Below are positions 25,205 through 34,790 of a stretch of 42,213 nucleotides of DNA, piece by piece. The position numbers and the translations under genes were made by a program. The notes under the pieces were generated by a model. It did not search any database. It saw only the letters and a list, made by a program, of their open reading frames with translations, and was not told the origin of the DNA. The stretch lies in assembly GCA_948875265.1 (NCBI GenBank), contig CAQRYF010000007.1, positions 1 to 42,213 of the forward strand. The letters are read 5' to 3'. This DNA comes from an uncultured Clostridia bacterium. Its GTDB lineage: Bacteria > Bacillota > Clostridia > TANB77 > CAG-508. Position 1 is the first letter of the stretch; the number at the start of each line of letters is the position of its first letter.

Positions 25205-27404
25205 ATGCAAGAGAGTAACAAAGAAATAACAATTCAAGATGTAATTACAAAAAGAAAAGAACATACAAGGAAAATAGATAATAAGTTAATAATGAAAGCA
25301 TATAATTATGCTGTTAATAAACATGGAAATCAATGTAGAAAATCAGGAGAACCATATATAATACATCCACTTAATGTTGCATATATATTGGCAGATATTG
25401 GGTTAGATGATAGTACAATTTGTGCAGCTCTTTTACATGATGTTGTAGAAGATACCGAAGCTACAAGTAATGATATAAAAAGAGAGTTTAGTGAAGAAAT
25501 AGCTGATATGGTTGCAGGAGTTACAAAACTTAGTAATATGATGTTTACATCTGTAGAAGAACAACAAGTAGAAGACTATCGTAAAATGTTTCTTGCAATG
25601 GGAAAAGATATAAGAGTAATTATTATAAAATTAGCAGATAGACTTCACAATATGAGAACATTAAAATTCTTAAAAAGAGATAGGCAAATTGCAAATGCAA
25701 AAGAAACTATGGAATTATATGCACCTCTTGCAAATAGATTAGGATTATATTCTTTAAAATGGGAATTGGAAGACTTGGGATTTAAATATTTATATCCAGA
25801 AGAATATCATGAATTAGTTGAAGGAATAAACAGAAAAAGAGAAGAAAGACTTAAATTTATAGAAAAAATAATGGCAGATATTAGAGTGGATTTAAAGAAG
25901 CAACATATAGAAGCAGAGGTAACTCGGAAGGGCAAAACATTTATATAGTATTTATAGAAAAATGAAAAGAGATAACAAAACATTAGATCAAATCTATGAT
26001 TTATTTGCTCTTAGAATATTAGTTGATTCAGTAAAAGACTGTTATGCTGCATTAGGTGTAGTTCATGAATTATACAGTCCAATGCCAGGAAGATTTAAAG
26101 ATTATATAGCTGTACCAAAACCAAATATGTACCAATCTATTCATACAACTTTATTAGGAGAAAAAGGTACTCCATTTGAAGTTCAAATTCGTACATGGGA
26201 TATGCATAGGATAGCAGAATATGGTATAGCTGCACATTGGGCATATAAAGAAGCAAGCTATTTTGGAAAAAAACAATCTATTAAGGTTGAAGAGGATAAA
26301 TTAGCATGGCTTAGAGAAACTTTAGAGTGGCAAAAAGAATTGCAAGATCCACAAGAATTTTTAGACACATTAAAAACAGAATTGTTTGAAGATGAAGTAT
26401 ATGTATTTACACCAAAGGGTGCTATAAAAGTACTTCCAAGAGGTGCAACACCAATAGATTTTGCATATAGTATACATGAACAAATAGGTCATCATATGAC
26501 AGGTTGTAAAATAAACAGTAAAATGATGCCAATTATTACAGCACTAAAAAGTGGAGATATTATAGAAATAGTAACATCAGACAATTCTAAAGGTCCAAGT
26601 AGAGACTGGCTTAAATTTGTAAAAAGCTCAAGTGCAAAAAATAAAATAAAAAGTTGGTTTAAGAAAGCACAAAAAGAAGAAAATATAGAAAAAGGAAAAG
26701 AATTAATAGAAAGAGAATTAAAAAGAATAGGTTTTACACATAGTGATTTATTTAAGACAGAATATATTGAACCAATGATTGAAAAATATAAATATAAAAA
26801 CCTAGATGAAATGTATGCTGCAGTTGGGTTTGGCGCGAATTCATCAGTTAAAGTAATTGCAAGAATGCTTCAAGAATATAGAAAAGAGCATCAAGAAGAA
26901 AATATAGAAGAAAAAATAGAGGAATTATCAAAATCAAGACAAAGGAAACCAAAACCATCAAATTCAGGTGTTATTGTTAAAGGAATTGATAATTGTTTAG
27001 TGAAGCTTTCAAAATGTTGTAATCCACTTCCAGGAGATGAAATTGTAGGATATATAACTAAAGGAAGAGGAGTATCTGTTCATAGAAAAGATTGTGTAAA
27101 TATAGAAAATTTATTATCAGAAGAAAACAGAATGATTGATGTTGAATGGTATCATGAGGATAAGGCATCATACCAAGCAGATATTGAAATATATTCTAAT
27201 GATAGAAGCGGGCTATTAGTAGATGTATTAAAAGAAATAGGAACAACAAAAGCTAAGATATTAGGAGTTAATACAAAAACAACAAAAGAGAGAATTGCTA
27301 TAATAGAAATTACACTAGAAGTTGAAAATTTGGAGGAATTAAACAAAGCTCAAAAAGCAATAAGAAAAGTAAATAGCGTATATGAAGTAAGGAGAAAAAA
27401 ATAA
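25205..27404 (+). CDS. relA: Bifunctional (p)ppGpp synthetase/hydrolase, continuous only with one +1 shift at CGG
   Basis: RelA/SpoT homologue (Rel) that makes and degrades the stringent-response alarmone. With one shift at 25925 the protein is 732 residues. It carries the HD hydrolase domain with HDVVEDT (about 78-84), the synthetase domain beginning GRAKHLYSIYRKM (241), TGS (about 396), a conserved Cys-containing C-terminal region (KCCNPLPGDEIVGY) and an ACT domain (about 658-730). The break falls exactly between hydrolase and synthetase: the unshifted product stops seven codons later and would be hydrolase only. ATG at 25205 fits AGAGAGG better than the GTG at 25193. Confidence 0.95.
25925..25928 (+). 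other. Recoding site in relA: CGGA read as conserved Gly241
   Basis: GAG GTA ACT is followed by CGG A. Skipping C gives GGA AGG GCA AAA CAT TTA TAT AGT ATT, that is VTGRAKHLYSI, matching the family signature VxGRxKHxYSIYRKM. Unshifted: CGG AAG GGC AAA ACA TTT ATA TAG. Confidence 0.93.
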
Positions 27405-27405
27405 A

Positions 27406-28053
27406 ATGATATTAAAAGAACTAAAGATTAGTACTTGGATAGGAGATCCAACAAATTGTTATATAATAGAAGATGAAGAGACTAATGAAATTATGGTTAT
27501 AGACCCAGCAGGCAATGTAGAAGAAATTGAAAAAATGATAAAAATATTAAATGGAAAATTAAAGTATATCTATTTAACACATTGCCATGGAGACCATATT
27601 TTAGGAGTAACGGAATTGAAAAATAGGTGTGGTGGAAAAGTTTTAATCCATAGAAACGATAGTGAAGGGTTAAATGATAAAAATATTAATTTAACAGGAA
27701 TTGTTGATATCCCAGAAATTGAACTAGAAGCTGATTCGAGAGTTGATGATAATGATTTACTTCATATAGGGAATCTACAATTTAAAGTAATTCATACACC
27801 AGGACACACTAAAGGTAGTTCATCTTTATATTGTGAAAAAGAAAATTGCTTATTTTCAGGAGATACAATATTTAGAGGTACTTGGGGAAGAACAGACCTT
27901 CCAACTTCTAGCAGAGATGATATTATGAATTCTATTGTAAAAAAATTGATGCCATTACCAGATGAAACAATTGTATATCCTGGTCATGGTGTTGTGACAA
28001 TGTTAAAAGATGAAAAGCCAATATATCTAGAACTAAAGCCAAAATTATGGTGA
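27406..28053 (+). CDS. Metallo-beta-lactamase-fold hydrolase (glyoxalase II-like)
   Basis: A 215-residue cytoplasmic metallohydrolase. The metal-binding motif is THCHGDHILG (HxHxDH), followed by HTPGHTKGSS, FSGDTIFRGTWGRTD and VYPGHG with further metal ligands. This is the YcbL/hydroxyacylglutathione-hydrolase-like group common beside relA and hisS in clostridia. Substrate not known. It begins one base after the relA stop, so translation is coupled, and hisS follows. Confidence 0.9.
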   Translation: MILKELKISTWIGDPTNCYIIEDEETNEIMVIDPAGNVEEIEKMIKILNGKLKYIYLTHCHGDHILGVTELKNRCGGKVLIHRNDSEGLNDKNINLTGIVDIPEIELEADSRVDDNDLLHIGNLQFKVIHTPGHTKGSSSLYCEKENCLFSGDTIFRGTWGRTDLPTSSRDDIMNSIVKKLMPLPDETIVYPGHGVVTMLKDEKPIYLELKPKLW

Positions 28054-28094
28054 AAGTGTGGATTTTAATAATAATATAAAGAGAGGTAAAATAT

Positions 28095-29420
28095 ATGAAT
28101 AAAACAGAACCAAGAACATTATCTGGTTTTATGGAATTATTACCAAACGAACAAATTCTATTTAATCAGATGAAAGAAAAAATAGAAAATACATATAAAA
28201 AATTTGGTTTCTTACCATTAGATACACCTGTAATAGAATTATCAGAAGTATTACTTGCAAAAGCTGGTGGAGAAACAGAAAAACAAATATACAGATTTAA
28301 TAAAGGGGAAACAGACTTATCATTAAGATTTGATTTAACAGTACCTCTTTCAAAGTATGTAGCAAAAAACTATGGAAATTTAAGTTTTCCATTTAGAAGA
28401 TATCAAATAGGAAAAGTATATAGAGGAGAAAGAACACAAAAAGGAAGATTTCGTGAATTCTACCAATGTGATATAGATGTTATAGGTGATGGAGAATTAG
28501 ATTTAATAAATGATGCTGAACTTCCAAGTGTTATATATACAATATTTAAAGAACTAGGATTTGATGATTTCACTATTCGTATAAATAATAGAAAAATTCT
28601 AAATGGACTATTTGAAAGTTTAGAGCAAAAAGAAAAATCTGTTGAAATTTTAAGGATTATAGATAAAATAGAAAAAATAGGAAAAGAAGCAGTAATAGAA
28701 GAATTAACAAAAATAGGAGTATCTAATAATTCTATTAATAAAATAATATCATTTATAGAAATTAAAGGTTCATCAGATGAAAAAATAGAACAATTAGAAA
28801 ATTTACAAATAGAAAATGAAACTTTTATTATAGGTGTAAGTGAATTAAAAGAAGTAATAAAAAATATACGTTTATTTGGAGTGCCAGAAGAAAACTTCAA
28901 AGTTGATTTAACAATTGCAAGAGGGTTAGATTATTACACAGGAACAGTATATGAAACTTTCTTAAATGAATACAGAGAACTTGGAAGTGTATGTTCAGGG
29001 GGAAGATATGAAAACCTAGCTGAATATTATACAAATAAAAAATTACCAGGAGTTGGAGTTTCAATAGGATTAACACGTTTATTTTATAAGCTAAATGAGT
29101 TAAATATTATAAAAGCTGAGCAAAAATCAGTATCTGAAATAATGATAATACCTATGATAGAAAACTTGGAAGAACCAATAAAACTAGCAACAGAATTAAG
29201 AAAATTAGGAATAAACACAGAAATATATCTAAATAATAAAAAATTAAAAGCAAAATTTAAATATGCAGATAAATTAAAAATTCCATATGTAATTGTTATT
29301 GGAGAAGACGAAATAAATTCAAATACAATTAAATTAAAAGACATGGAAACAGGAGAGGAAAAAATATTACCATTAAATGCAAATGAAGTGATTAAGGGGA
29401 CGCGCCCCTTGATCAAATGA
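28095..29420 (+). CDS. hisS: Histidyl-tRNA synthetase, C-terminus altered by a REP-like element
   Basis: Class II synthetase that charges tRNA-His. The 441-residue protein shows motif 1 around GFLPLDTPVIE, motif 2 FRRYQIGKVYRGERTQKGRFREFYQCDID, the His-specific ARGLDYYTGTVYE and GGRYENL, and motif 3 GVGVSIGLTRL, then the anticodon-binding domain. After NANEVIK the reading frame runs into the REP-like sequence at 29394, which supplies the last residues GTRPLIK and the TGA. So the natural C-terminus was probably near residue 434. Start has AGAGAGG. Confidence 0.95.
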   Translation: MNKTEPRTLSGFMELLPNEQILFNQMKEKIENTYKKFGFLPLDTPVIELSEVLLAKAGGETEKQIYRFNKGETDLSLRFDLTVPLSKYVAKNYGNLSFPFRRYQIGKVYRGERTQKGRFREFYQCDIDVIGDGELDLINDAELPSVIYTIFKELGFDDFTIRINNRKILNGLFESLEQKEKSVEILRIIDKIEKIGKEAVIEELTKIGVSNNSINKIISFIEIKGSSDEKIEQLENLQIENETFIIGVSELKEVIKNIRLFGVPEENFKVDLTIARGLDYYTGTVYETFLNEYRELGSVCSGGRYENLAEYYTNKKLPGVGVSIGLTRLFYKLNELNIIKAEQKSVSEIMIIPMIENLEEPIKLATELRKLGINTEIYLNNKKLKAKFKYADKLKIPYVIVIGEDEINSNTIKLKDMETGEEKILPLNANEVIKGTRPLIK

Positions 29421-29485
29421 TTTCAAAAAGGGATGAGTTCGTTAGGGTCAAACTAAATTTGAATTTGACCGAGGGGCGCGTCCCT
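29394..29485. repeat. REP-like inverted pair between hisS and the Crp gene
   Basis: Left palindrome AAGGGGACGCGCCCCTT (29394-29410) and right AGGGGCGCGTCCCT (29472-29485), with flanks ATTAA/TTAAT extending the outer inverted repeat. Between them GGTCAAA and TTTGACC can form a second stem. It overlaps the hisS 3' end and touches the stop codon of the convergent Crp gene. It may also serve as a bidirectional terminator. Confidence 0.8.
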
Positions 29486-30118
29486 TTAATCATAAAGTAA
29501 TGTAATCTTATTTTTATTTTTATCTATAAATCCATCTTCTTTTAAGAGTTTAAGTTCTCTCATCATGGCACTTCTATCAACACTTAAATAGTCAGCTAAA
29601 TCTGTTAATGAAAAAGGTAATTCAAAAGTTTTACTTAAAGTTCTAGTTGATAAAAAAGTAAAATAGCCTAATAGTTTATCTCTTGTGGACCTTTTTGTTA
29701 GTAACTCTATACGCATATTTAAGTCAGTAACTTTAGCTAATATTAATTCAGGTAGAGTTTCAGATAAAATTTGATGGAATTTACAATTATTTTTACATTT
29801 AGTATGAATATCATCATAAATATAAAATAATACTTCACACTTGTTTTTTGCTTCAACTAATAATTCATTATTTGTTGTAATTGTATAAAAAACTTCGCCA
29901 AAAATAGCATTTTTTGAAAAATGTTCAACTATAGTTCTATTACCATTTAAGTCATATCTTACTAAATCAGCATTTCCTGATAAAAGAATGCATAATTGAT
30001 TTCTTTTCTCTATATATGTAGTTATGACTTCGTTTTTCTCAAATGTTTTTATCTGACATTTCCTACAAGTTGATTTAAAGTCTTTTATAAATGTGTTAAT
30101 ATCAAAATTTATATTCAT
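29486..30118 (-). CDS. Crp/Fnr family transcription regulator
   Basis: A 210-residue regulator. The N-terminal cyclic-nucleotide-binding-like beta barrel (about 15-110) includes LCILLSGNADLVRYDLNGNRTIVEHFSKNAIFGEV. A dimer helix follows, then a C-terminal winged HTH (SLTDLADYLSVDRSAMMRELKLLKEDGFI). Cysteines at CRKC, LC, KCEV and KCKNNC could hold an Fe-S cluster as in FNR; this is inference. ATG at 30118 follows TGGAGG; a longer start at 30157 is unlikely. It is divergent from nrdD, and two GTTGC-N4-GCAAC sites lie between them, one over its own -35. Confidence 0.88.
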   Translation of the reverse strand: MNINFDINTFIKDFKSTCRKCQIKTFEKNEVITTYIEKRNQLCILLSGNADLVRYDLNGNRTIVEHFSKNAIFGEVFYTITTNNELLVEAKNKCEVLFYIYDDIHTKCKNNCKFHQILSETLPELILAKVTDLNMRIELLTKRSTRDKLLGYFTFLSTRTLSKTFELPFSLTDLADYLSVDRSAMMRELKLLKEDGFIDKNKNKITLLYD

Positions 30119-30148
30119 AACAAATCCTCCAAAAAAATCTACATCTAG

Positions 30149-30177
30149 ATTATACAATAAAAAAGTTGCAAATGCAA
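30149..30177 (-). promoter_or_regulatory. Promoter of the Crp/Fnr gene
   Basis: On the minus strand TTGCAT (30177-30172), 17-bp spacer, TATAAT (30154-30149). The -35 lies inside the palindrome 30165-30178, so bound regulator would block it. Confidence 0.7.
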
Positions 30178-30178
30178 C
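30165..30178. promoter_or_regulatory. Operator 1, GTTGC-N4-GCAAC
   Basis: GTTGCAAATGCAAC, a 14-bp near-perfect palindrome overlapping the -35 of the Crp/Fnr gene. Same half-sites as operator 2. Its place predicts autorepression. Confidence 0.75.
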
Positions 30179-30321
30179 ACAAAAGCTTTAGAGAAAGTAT
30201 TTATAAGTGATAAATTTAAAAGTAATTAGTTTGTAATATTTTTGTAATGAAAATGTAACAAAACGACAAAATACTACAATAAGTACATTTGAAAAATATA
30301 AGTAAAAAATATTTTGATTTT

Positions 30322-30335
30322 GTTGCTTTTGCAAC
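30322..30335. promoter_or_regulatory. Operator 2, GTTGC-N4-GCAAC
   Basis: GTTGCTTTTGCAAC. Its centre (30328.5) is about 40 bp upstream of the start predicted from the TATAAT at 30357-30362, the classic place for a class II Crp/Fnr activator site. No -35 is present at the right distance, as expected for an activator-dependent promoter. Confidence 0.75.
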
Positions 30336-30356
30336 AGAAAAACTAAAAACTTGATA

Positions 30357-30362
30357 TATAAT
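30357..30362 (+). promoter_or_regulatory. -10 element of nrdD
   Basis: A perfect TATAAT without a -35 hexamer 17 bp upstream; operator 2 sits where an activator would replace it. The start point would be near 30369, giving a leader of about 25 nt. Confidence 0.65.
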
Positions 30363-30394
30363 TAGGTCATACAAAATGAAGGAGGAAATGTAAA

Positions 30395-32521
30395 ATGAAA
30401 ATTATTAAAAGGGATGGAAGAGCTGTAGATTATAATAGAGAGAAGATACAAATCGCTATTGAAAAAGCTAATCAAGAGGTTAGACCTAAGGAAAGAGCTA
30501 CTAAAGAACAAATAAAAGAGATTATAAAATATATCGAAGAGTTAAACAAAAAAAGAATGTTAGTTGAAGATATACAAGATATAATTGAAGAAAAATTAAT
30601 GGCAATTCAAAAATATGAATTAGCAAAAAGATATATTGTATATAGATATACAAGAGCATTAGTTAGAAAACAAAACACAACAGATGAATCTATTTTAGGA
30701 TTAATAAAAACAACTAACAAAGAAGTAATGGAAGAAAACTCAAATAAAAATGCAATTATAGCTTCAACACAAAGAGATTTAATTGCAGGAGAAGTTTCAA
30801 AAGATTTAACAAAAAGAATGTTATTACCTGAAAAAATAAGTAAAGCTCATGAAGAAGGAATTTTACATTTCCATGATATGGATTATTTCTTACAACCAAT
30901 ATTTAACTGTTGTTTAATAGATATAGGAGATATGTTAGACAATGGAACAGTAATGAATGGTAAATTAATAGAAAGTCCAAAAAGTTTCCAAGTTGCATGC
31001 ACAGTTATGACACAAATAATAGCAGCAGTTGCAAGTAGCCAATATGGAGGACAATCTGTAGATATTAAACATTTAGGCAAATATTTAAGAAAAAGCCGTG
31101 AAAAATTCAAAAAATCAATAGAGAAAAAATACAAAGGTAAATTATCTGAAGATGTAATAAATGATATAGTAGAAGAAAGATTAAAATCTGAATTGGCAGC
31201 AGGAGTGCAAACAATACAATATCAAATAAATACTTTAATGACAACAAATGGACAATCTCCTTTTGTAACTATCTTCTTAAATTTAGAAAAAGATGATCCA
31301 TATATTGAAGAAAATGCAATGATAATTGAAGAAATACTAAAACAAAGATATGAAGGAATCAAGAATGAAGCAGGAGTGTATGTAACACCAGCATTTCCAA
31401 AACTAATATATGTATTAGATGAACACAATTGTTTAAAAGGTGGTAAATATGATTATTTAACAAAGCTTGCTGTTAAATGTTCTTCAAAAAGATTATATCC
31501 TGATTATATTTCAGCTAAGAAAATGCGTGAAAATTATGAAGGAAATGTATTTAGTCCAATGGGATGTAGAAGTTTCCTATCACCATGGAAAGATGAAAAC
31601 GGAAATTATAAATTTGAAGGAAGATTTAATCAAGGTGTTGTAAGTATAAACTTACCACAAATAGGAATAATAGCAGATGGTGATGAAGAAAAGTTCTGGA
31701 AGCTATTAGATGAAAGATTAGAATTATGTTATGAAGCATTAATGTGTAGACACTATGCATTACTTGGAACAAAAGCAGATGTAAGCCCTGTTCATTGGAG
31801 ATATGGAGCAATTGCACGTTTAGAGGCAGGAGAAACTATAGACGAATTATTAAAAGGTGGATATTCAACATTGTCATTAGGGTATATTGGACTTTACGAA
31901 GTAACAAAAGCAATGAAGGGAGTATCACATACAACATCAGAAGGACATGAATTTGCAGCTAAAGTAATGAAGAAATTAAGAGAAACTACAGATAAATGGA
32001 AAAAGGAAAGTGGTTTAGGGTTTGCTTTATATGGTACACCAGCAGAAAGTTTATGTTATAGATTTGCAAATGTAGATAAAGAAAAATTTGGAGAAATAAA
32101 AGATATAACAGACAAAGGATTCTATACAAACTCTTATCATGTAGATGTTAGAGAAAAAATAGATGCGTTTGAAAAATTATCATTTGAAAGTGAATTCCAA
32201 AAAATATCTTCAGGAGGAGCTATTTCATATATTGAAATACCAAATATGCAACATAATTTAGATGCAATGGAATCAGTAGTTCAATTTATTTATGATAACA
32301 TTCAATATGCAGAATTTAATACAAAATCAGATTATTGCCATGTTTGTGGATTTGATGGAGAAATAACAGTAAATGATAATCTAGAATGGGAATGTCCAAA
32401 CTGTGGTAATAAGGATAAAACAAAAATGAATGTAACAAGAAGAACTTGTGGTTATTTAGGAGAGAACTTCTGGAATGTTGGAAAAACAAAAGAAATTAAA
32501 CAACGTGTATTACATTTGTAA
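30395..32521 (+). CDS. nrdD: Anaerobic ribonucleoside-triphosphate reductase (class III)
   Basis: Oxygen-sensitive glycyl-radical enzyme that makes deoxynucleotides. The 708-residue protein has an N-terminal ATP-cone (MKIIKRDGRAVDYNREKI, about 1-90). A catalytic barrel with conserved cysteines follows, then a zinc site CHVCGFDG / CPNCGNKD near the end and the glycyl-radical loop RRTCGYLGENFWNVGK with Gly686. GGAGG start. The activase nrdG is not adjacent, which is unusual. It is transcribed away from a Crp/Fnr gene with matched operators, suggesting redox or metabolite control. A terminator follows. Confidence 0.97.
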   Translation: MKIIKRDGRAVDYNREKIQIAIEKANQEVRPKERATKEQIKEIIKYIEELNKKRMLVEDIQDIIEEKLMAIQKYELAKRYIVYRYTRALVRKQNTTDESILGLIKTTNKEVMEENSNKNAIIASTQRDLIAGEVSKDLTKRMLLPEKISKAHEEGILHFHDMDYFLQPIFNCCLIDIGDMLDNGTVMNGKLIESPKSFQVACTVMTQIIAAVASSQYGGQSVDIKHLGKYLRKSREKFKKSIEKKYKGKLSEDVINDIVEERLKSELAAGVQTIQYQINTLMTTNGQSPFVTIFLNLEKDDPYIEENAMIIEEILKQRYEGIKNEAGVYVTPAFPKLIYVLDEHNCLKGGKYDYLTKLAVKCSSKRLYPDYISAKKMRENYEGNVFSPMGCRSFLSPWKDENGNYKFEGRFNQGVVSINLPQIGIIADGDEEKFWKLLDERLELCYEALMCRHYALLGTKADVSPVHWRYGAIARLEAGETIDELLKGGYSTLSLGYIGLYEVTKAMKGVSHTTSEGHEFAAKVMKKLRETTDKWKKESGLGFALYGTPAESLCYRFANVDKEKFGEIKDITDKGFYTNSYHVDVREKIDAFEKLSFESEFQKISSGGAISYIEIPNMQHNLDAMESVVQFIYDNIQYAEFNTKSDYCHVCGFDGEITVNDNLEWECPNCGNKDKTKMNVTRRTCGYLGENFWNVGKTKEIKQRVLHL

Positions 32522-32531
32522 AAGTATAAAT

Positions 32532-32564
32532 AAAAAGAGAAATTTGAAAAATTTCTCTTTTTAT
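32532..32564. terminator. Bidirectional terminator between nrdD and gatD
   Basis: AAAAAGAGAAAT (32532-32543) pairs with ATTTCTCTTTTT (32551-32562), with A- and T-runs on either side. Confidence 0.8.
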
Positions 32565-32571
32565 TTGTAAA

Positions 32572-33321
32572 TTATTTATTATTAGTTAAAAATCTATCTA
32601 ATAACTGTTCTCTACATTTATTCTCAAATTCGTCATCTAAGGGTTCTAGAATTATGTCTTCATCATATTTCCTATCTAAGCAATATTTAATAATATAATC
32701 AGTAAGTTCTGGGTTTTTAGAAAGTAGGGGACCATGTAAGTAAGTTGCTATAACATTATCTAAGAAAAATCCTTCTTTAGTATCTCCAAATTTATTTCCA
32801 TTTCCAAATAAAACACTACCAAAAGGAGTATCTATATCAAAGGTTTGTCCACCATGATTTTCAAAACCTATTATTTTAGTTTGTTTCCCATTTAAATTAG
32901 CTTCAATCACAATATTACCAATACAACGTTTTTTTCTATCAGCGATTGCTTCAGTATAATAATCAAAAATTTCTAATCCAGGAATTTTATTTCCTTCAAC
33001 ACCTTTATAATATTTTCCAAACAATTGATAAGCACCACAAATTAAAAGGAAAAAGGTACCATTATCAACAGCTTGCTTAATATTTTCTTTATACGTAATT
33101 AAATCTTGAGCTAATATTCCTTGTTCTTGGTCAGCACCTCCACCTGCAAAGACTAAGTCATAATCACAAAAATTTGGAGGTGTATCTCCAATTGAATATG
33201 GTTCTATAATCGCTTTAAATCCTCTTTTTTCTAATCTGTATTTTAGAACTTGAATATTTCCGAAATCACCATATAATTCTAATATATCAGGATATAAATA
33301 TAATATTTTTAATTCTTTCAT
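32572..33321 (-). CDS. gatD: Lipid II isoglutaminyl synthase, glutaminase subunit GatD
   Basis: Class I glutamine amidotransferase that supplies ammonia to MurT to amidate D-Glu of lipid II at the membrane. The 249-residue protein has the CobB/CobQ-like fold with the nucleophile Cys in LLICGAYQLFGKYY, VFAGGGADQEQG near the N-terminus, and the catalytic His in ATYLHGPLLSKNP. It overlaps murT by four bases (ATGA), so the two subunits are translationally coupled. Its own GGAG lies inside murT. Confidence 0.94.
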   Translation of the reverse strand: MKELKILYLYPDILELYGDFGNIQVLKYRLEKRGFKAIIEPYSIGDTPPNFCDYDLVFAGGGADQEQGILAQDLITYKENIKQAVDNGTFFLLICGAYQLFGKYYKGVEGNKIPGLEIFDYYTEAIADRKKRCIGNIVIEANLNGKQTKIIGFENHGGQTFDIDTPFGSVLFGNGNKFGDTKEGFFLDNVIATYLHGPLLSKNPELTDYIIKYCLDRKYDEDIILEPLDDEFENKCREQLLDRFLTNNK

Positions 33322-34646
33322 AATAAATTCTCCTCTTGTCTCAAAATTTCTTTTCTGGTTGGTTGCAAAGATGTATAATTGGCTATTACATATTTTTTTA
33401 TATCTGTTTTATATAATTGTTGTATAGCTTCATGTAAGTCTAAGTATGGTTCTATTTTGCTACTATCAAATCCAGATGTTTTTATTCTTATTGCTATGTC
33501 ATATGCTCTTGTTCCAGCTGTTATAATTCTAGATACATTATTTAAGTTGTCGAAATTAATATCCCAAATCCAAGATACATCAAATCCATCTGCAATATTA
33601 TCATTTAAAACAAATAGTAATTCTTTTTCATCATCATCTTCATTTAAAATTCTTAAACTTACATTACTACCTGTAGGGTTTTTAGCTAAATTTATAATAG
33701 TAGGAATACCATTTATTTCAAGTTCTTCTAATCTACCATTATTTAAAATGAATTTTGATAATGCTGCTTTTACAATTTCCATATCAATATTATACAAACT
33801 AACACAAGAAATAACTGCTACAAAATTATAAATGTTGTATATACTGTTAAATCTAATTTTGTAAATTATATCATCTACTTTAAAAGTTCTATTTTTTAAA
33901 TCAATATCAGTTGCTAATTTATAAATCTCATTATCTCCATAATTACAATTAGGACATTTAAATTTTCCTATATGAGAATATTGATAATATTCATATTCAA
34001 TTCTAGTATTACAGAATGGACAGAATTTTCCTTCGCCAGCTTCTTTCATATCTTCAGTAGCATAATCATATTTATCTACACTAAAATAATATACATTTTT
34101 GTTATCAGGATTAGATTTTCCAAGTCTTGCAACATTTGGGTCATCATTGTTTAAAATTAAATTACCATTATAATCTTTTAAGAAGTCATTAATTCTTAAT
34201 ATTAAAGATTCGACTTCGCCATTTCTATCTAGTTGATCTCTAAAGAAATCAAGAATAACTAAAGTATCTAATTTTAAATCTTTAAAAACAACTGGAACAT
34301 AACCTTCATCAACTTCGAAAACTAAATAATCAGCTTTAACTTTTCCTGTTAATGTACAGTTTTTTAATAAAGTAGAAAGTATACCAGTTTCCATATTGTT
34401 TCCTTCAGTATTACTAATAACTTTTTTCTCAGCGGTTTTAAAAACATATCCAATTGCATTATTAGTCATTGTTTTACCATTAGTTGCAGTTACTGCTATA
34501 ATAGGACAATCTATTTTAAAATATTTAAAAATATCTGGACTCCAGTCATATGCAATTTTACCTAAGAAATTACCACCATTTTTACCACATATTTTTAAAA
34601 TTAAATGTAGTATTTTCATAATTAATATAATAAAAAAATTCTTCAT
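33318..34646 (-). CDS. murT: Lipid II isoglutaminyl synthase, Mur ligase subunit MurT
   Basis: ATP-dependent Mur-type ligase that activates the D-Glu carboxylate of lipid II for amidation by GatD ammonia. The 442-residue protein has an N-terminal hydrophobic stretch, the nucleotide loop ATNGKTMTNN (near residue 55), the Mur-type FEVDEGYVP, and a zinc ribbon CPFCNTR / CPNCNYG characteristic of MurT. A C-terminal DUF1727 domain follows. AAAGGAG start. First gene of murT-gatD. Confidence 0.94.
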   Translation of the reverse strand: MKNFFIILIMKILHLILKICGKNGGNFLGKIAYDWSPDIFKYFKIDCPIIAVTATNGKTMTNNAIGYVFKTAEKKVISNTEGNNMETGILSTLLKNCTLTGKVKADYLVFEVDEGYVPVVFKDLKLDTLVILDFFRDQLDRNGEVESLILRINDFLKDYNGNLILNNDDPNVARLGKSNPDNKNVYYFSVDKYDYATEDMKEAGEGKFCPFCNTRIEYEYYQYSHIGKFKCPNCNYGDNEIYKLATDIDLKNRTFKVDDIIYKIRFNSIYNIYNFVAVISCVSLYNIDMEIVKAALSKFILNNGRLEELEINGIPTIINLAKNPTGSNVSLRILNEDDDEKELLFVLNDNIADGFDVSWIWDINFDNLNNVSRIITAGTRAYDIAIRIKTSGFDSSKIEPYLDLHEAIQQLYKTDIKKYVIANYTSLQPTRKEILRQEENLL

Positions 34647-34790
34647 AATTTGTACTCCTTTAATTCGTTTATATTATACCACAACAAAATATACAGAACA
34701 ATAATATATTGAAAATATAATGACATATTCACATAAAAACATTGTAATTTTAAATATTATATAGTAAAATGCAAATATGGAGATAATAAA

